Source: Chara braunii (taxonomy: Eukaryota; Streptophyta; Charophyceae; Charales; Characeae). Taken from it: 20,779 bases of DNA. The DNA lies in contig BFEA01000095.1 in NCBI GenBank assembly GCA_003427395.1, forward strand, positions 965,484 through 986,262, given 5' to 3'. Positions 18,428 to 20,779 of the stretch are shown here, one piece after another (within the stretch, counting starts at the first letter, position 1; every line of letters starts with the position of its first letter). A program made the position numbers and the translations under genes. Below the pieces are notes generated by a model. That model ran no database searches. It was not told the origin of the DNA and saw only the letters and a list, made by a program, of their open reading frames with translations.

Positions 18428-18733
18428 TCACTCCTTGGTTCTTATGAGACTAATATAAACACTTGTCTGACACTTCAAGTAATCGTCTTCCTTTTCTAGG
18501 TCTGCCGGTACATAAATCCTTACGTCCAGGCTGCCTGTACTCAGAAATTTGCCCATTAGGATGTGAAATATTATGGGTCCTTTCTCACAAGTCTCATATC
18601 TCAGGATCACAAAAGAATTATCACAGCCTATCACCTTAGAGAGTTTACCCCTCACAGTAGTTAGCTTGGCTACTGAGAGTATTCTTTTTGGGCTCTCTTC
18701 ACTTTCCATGCAAACTTTATCATGGTATACCAA
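18428..18733 (-). pseudogene. Accessory module unit 4
   Basis: The most diverged of the tandem units. The core aligns with units 2 and 3: SFVILRYE for PYEVVRYE, a hydrophobic strand (IIFHILMGKF), and SLDVRIYVPADLE for VYDVKIYVPKE, followed by the helix region. The short tail of unit 3 (KFAWKVKRAQKE) is encoded just upstream in another frame over the same bases, so there is a frame change near 18690. It ends at a stop at 18428. Function unknown. Confidence 0.5.
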
Positions 18734-18795
18734 TTGTATCTCAGGAGTGTGAGTCCCTCAACAGGTGGAGATGGTATCCCAACAAAAGGTCTGAC

Positions 18796-19164
18796 CTAGG
18801 TACTAAAGGAGAAGTTTCTTCCCTCTCGCTCTAATCTTCTCTTCTCATCATGCACAAGTTTTGACGCTCGTTGCCAACACGCACCTTTTCGGCTTTCATC
18901 AAATTTTTGCTTTGACACATAAATCCCAATATCATATTCATCAAGATCAATAAAATAGCATGTAAGAACATACAGACTGTCCTGTTCTTGTCCTTATCTC
19001 TTTATGGCTTCATACCTCACGATTTCATAAGGAATTACTACCCTACCCGCTATAGAATTAAGAGAATTCAACAGTTTGTCTGATTCAGCCTTACTCAGTC
19101 CTTCATGTCCTCTTATCAGTCTAAGCTTAGGTTTCTCTCTCAATGATACATAGCGTCGACTCAT
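18796..19164 (-). pseudogene. Accessory module unit 3
   Basis: It starts at ATG 19164 (MSRRYVSLREKPKLRL) and runs to TAG at 18796-18798, with one internal TAA at 18994-18996. The core is VVIPYEIVRYEAIK, then SLYVLTCYFIDLDEYDIGIY, VSKQ, and a helix ACWQRASKLVHDEKRRLERE. Reading on past the TAG in the same frame gives a Pro-rich tail (GIPSPPVEG) and WYTMIKFAWKVKRAQK, the same tail as in unit 2. It is the closest relative of unit 2, by eye about half identical in the core, so these two arose by a relatively late duplication. No named family is recognised. Confidence 0.6.
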
Positions 19165-19289
19165 CTGACTCTTTGGCCTTTTTTCACTTTCTGGGCAAAC
19201 TCAATCACCGCAAACCAATCATCTTTTGATAAATTTTTATCAGGCAAGGGAGAGGCTGGAAATCCCTCAAAGACAGTAAATCGAGTTGA

Positions 19290-19649
19290 TCATATGAAAT
19301 TCTTATTTTCCCTATCAAATCTCTCTTTCTCTTTCAGTAGCACTTCCTCAGCAAATCCCCAACATCTCTCATATACTGCTTCAGGACTTCTCTCCTTTGG
19401 GACATAAATTTTTACATCATACACGTCCAGTTCCGTAAAATAGAATGTCAGTACATATAATCGTTCCTGCTCCCACCCACTCTCGACCATCTCATATCTG
19501 ACAACTTCGTATGGGAACACCTCTCTCTTACTTAGAGTTTTCAGTGACTTTAGGAGACACCGTACTTCCTCTTGACTTGGGTCTGAACCTCTGCCGAATT
19601 TATGCATTCTCTGTCTTATTTCTCCTGCTGAAATCTCTTTAGTTCTCAT
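19290..19649 (-). CDS. Accessory module unit 2
   Basis: An open frame from ATG 19649 (MRTKEISAGEIRQRMHKF) to TGA at 19290. The core is EVFPYEVVRYEMVE, then LYVLTFYFTELDVYDVKIYV, PKE, and a charged helix CWGFAEEVLLKEKERFDRE. Beyond the stop the same frame continues through PASPLPDKN to WFAVIEFAQKVKKGQ, the tail shared with unit 3, so the TGA is probably a mutation inside a once continuous polyprotein. An A9 run (minus strand, 19658-19666) stands between the end of unit 1 and this unit, where the frame changes by one. Confidence 0.6.
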   Translation of the reverse strand: MRTKEISAGEIRQRMHKFGRGSDPSQEEVRCLLKSLKTLSKREVFPYEVVRYEMVESGWEQERLYVLTFYFTELDVYDVKIYVPKERSPEAVYERCWGFAEEVLLKEKERFDRENKNFI

Positions 19650-19651
19650 GA

Positions 19652-20053
19652 CTACCGTTTTTTTTTCTCCCTTGTCAATACTATGTTGATTATCGGCAAC
19701 CAGGTAGTCCAATCACAATAGCTGTCAGGTATAGGAGGAGTCGGAACAGTCTCATATGTCACTGACATTAAACCCCATTCCACTTTCTTCTTCTGGTTAA
19801 TTGACTTTGCCTTCTCGTCATATAAAGACTGAATTGCAATTTCCCATAGCCAATTGAAGGTCTCTCCGTCGTCACAGTCTCCCTTCTTGACATAAGGACG
19901 GATATCATAAATATCTCCCTCCAGGAAGCGAGTCAGCACTACGCTGATGGCCGAATTACCATAACGGTAGACCCAACAATGCTCATACTGATAGGGGAAT
20001 ATTCCTTTGGTAGTTACTTTTAAGAGTTCTCTCAATGCATCAGAAGTTGACAT
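19652..20053 (-). CDS. Accessory module unit 1
   Basis: The first protein of the element after the leader, 133 codons from ATG 20053 (MSTSDALRELLKV). The core is GIFPYQYEHCWVYRYG, then SVVLTRFLEGDIYDIRPYVK, KGD, and a helix FNWLWEIAIQSLYDEKAK. The tail has SVTYETVPTPPIPDS and DWTTWLPIINIV. It resembles the 3' accessory ORF (1933-1289) more than it resembles units 2 and 3: both begin MST, and both have R-P-Y-[VL]-K-K-G. The frame ends right after an A9 run that could allow slippage into unit 2. Not a known gag or pol domain. Confidence 0.6.
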   Translation of the reverse strand: MSTSDALRELLKVTTKGIFPYQYEHCWVYRYGNSAISVVLTRFLEGDIYDIRPYVKKGDCDDGETFNWLWEIAIQSLYDEKAKSINQKKKVEWGLMSVTYETVPTPPIPDSYCDWTTWLPIINIVLTREKKKR

Positions 20054-20378
20054 TCTTGATGAATTCCCTAAGCTCTTGATTCTTCATTTTCCTTCTCAGT
20101 ATTCAAAAGATATCATAGGCTCATAAGGCATACCTGAGTTCAAGTCCGATTCTCTCCAATCAATAATATCAATCTCCTTCTCCAGTCCAGTGTGGTACCT
20201 CACACAAGGAAAAAATAAGACACAGTTAGCGGTTGTGACTCTTTAGAGAATCAAGACTCAATAGAGATAATAAAATAAATATGAAGCTCATAACATTGTT
20301 AACAGTTCTCACGTCCTAATCAAAGCTCAAAGATTACGATGACCCAGGCTCGTTCCGGACACGAAAATCTTTTTCATG
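20054..20378 (-). other. Leader between PBS and unit 1
   Basis: About 325 bases of untranslated leader on the minus strand. A short frame near 20100-20190 reads IDIIDWRESDLNSG before a stop and could be a remnant of a further unit tail, but it is too short to call. No RNA structure is obvious. Confidence 0.4.
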
Positions 20379-20396
20379 TCCCCGGCAACGGCGCTA
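20379..20396 (-). other. Primer-binding site, tRNA-Asp type
   Basis: The plus strand reads TCCCCGGCAACGGCGCTA. This equals the 3' end of plant tRNA-Asp including the added CCA, apart from one base (T for C next to the last A). It starts four bases inside the 5' LTR, the standard place for minus-strand DNA priming. This site type is known from plant Ty3/gypsy elements. It fixes the orientation of the element and gives the best clue to the host lineage. Confidence 0.85.
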
Positions 20397-20400
20397 TTTT

Positions 20401-20779
20401 TGTCGCACTTTTTCTCAGTCGGGCCTCTACAGGCGACAAAAAAAAACAACAGGCTGTCACGTTGGATTTTGTATGTGAATTCAATAAATCAAATAAATTA
20501 ATTAATGCAAATCCCTTCCTGTTGTGTGCGTCCGGCTTCGAGCGAGGCCCTTCAATTACGGTCTTCGCCGGTCCCCGGTCTTAGGAATCTTTTATTTTGA
20601 TTCGGAACAGCAGAGAATTATGCAAATAATAACCATAAAATTATGGGGTGCTATGCATGCATCAATTATGGCAATCTGATTTCGAGAACTCTGATAGAGT
20701 CATCCTAGAAATCGATCATCAAGCAAGAACAAAGAAAGAAGCAAGACCGACTGACAGACTTGGACAGTGACAAGGTCAA
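20401..20779 (-). mobile_element. 5' LTR, 3' part, cut by window end
   Basis: This is the second copy of the 783-1161 repeat. On the minus strand it ends in TGCGACA, the expected CA end of an LTR. The primer-binding site follows after four bases. The rest of the LTR lies beyond the window. If the 1249 boundary of the other copy is right, about 88 more bases are missing. It carries the same octamers, palindrome and AATAAA as the 3' LTR. Confidence 0.88.

Overview
The window is eukaryotic repeat DNA. Most of it is one very large Ty3/gypsy-type LTR retrotransposon lying on the minus strand. Copies of the same direct repeat sit at 783 to about 1249 (3' LTR) and at 20401 to the window end (start of the 5' LTR, cut by the window edge). 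Four bases inside the 5' LTR, at 20379-20396, is a primer-binding site that matches the 3' end of plant tRNA-Asp with one mismatch. This points to a land plant or close relative, but the species cannot be named from the sequence. Two single N bases (1233, 1637) show it is an assembly.

In the element's own 5' to 3' direction (falling coordinates) the layout is: 5' LTR; primer-binding site; leader; about 2.4 kb of accessory reading frames (20053-17666); gag (17530-16469); protease (16604-15249); reverse transcriptase, RNase H and integrase (about 15100-11803); a 10-kb 3' region; an intact accessory ORF at 1933-1289; 3' LTR. The whole element exceeds 20 kb, in the size class of giant plant Ty3/gypsy elements. 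The catalytic motifs of protease, RNase H and integrase (including D-x35-E) are readable. Pol nevertheless carries 12 in-frame stop codons and several frame changes, the RT active site reads YIND, and the gag zinc knuckle is damaged, so this copy looks dead as an autonomous element.

The most unusual content is a family of accessory domains that I do not recognise. Four diverged copies stand in tandem upstream of gag (units 1-4, 20053-18428). Another is intact right beside the 3' LTR (1933-1289), and a more distant likely relative lies at 7400-6867. They share a conserved pattern: an x-P-Y-E-like start, a hydrophobic strand, a Y-D-[IV]-x-x-Y-V-x-K motif, a charged helix, and a Pro-rich tail.

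The 3' region (11802-1934) holds degenerate CTGA-rich arrays at both ends, a family of near-palindromic GACGTCCCGTCAGTC repeats, a 70-bp tandem repeat, hairpins, a foldback element rich in CGTACG, and a possible plus-strand gene at 8860-9585 encoding an RG-rich, then acidic protein. Left of the element (1-782) are a 25-bp minisatellite and CA and TC microsatellites. About 2.6 kb (3480-6120) shows no recognisable feature beyond small palindromes.
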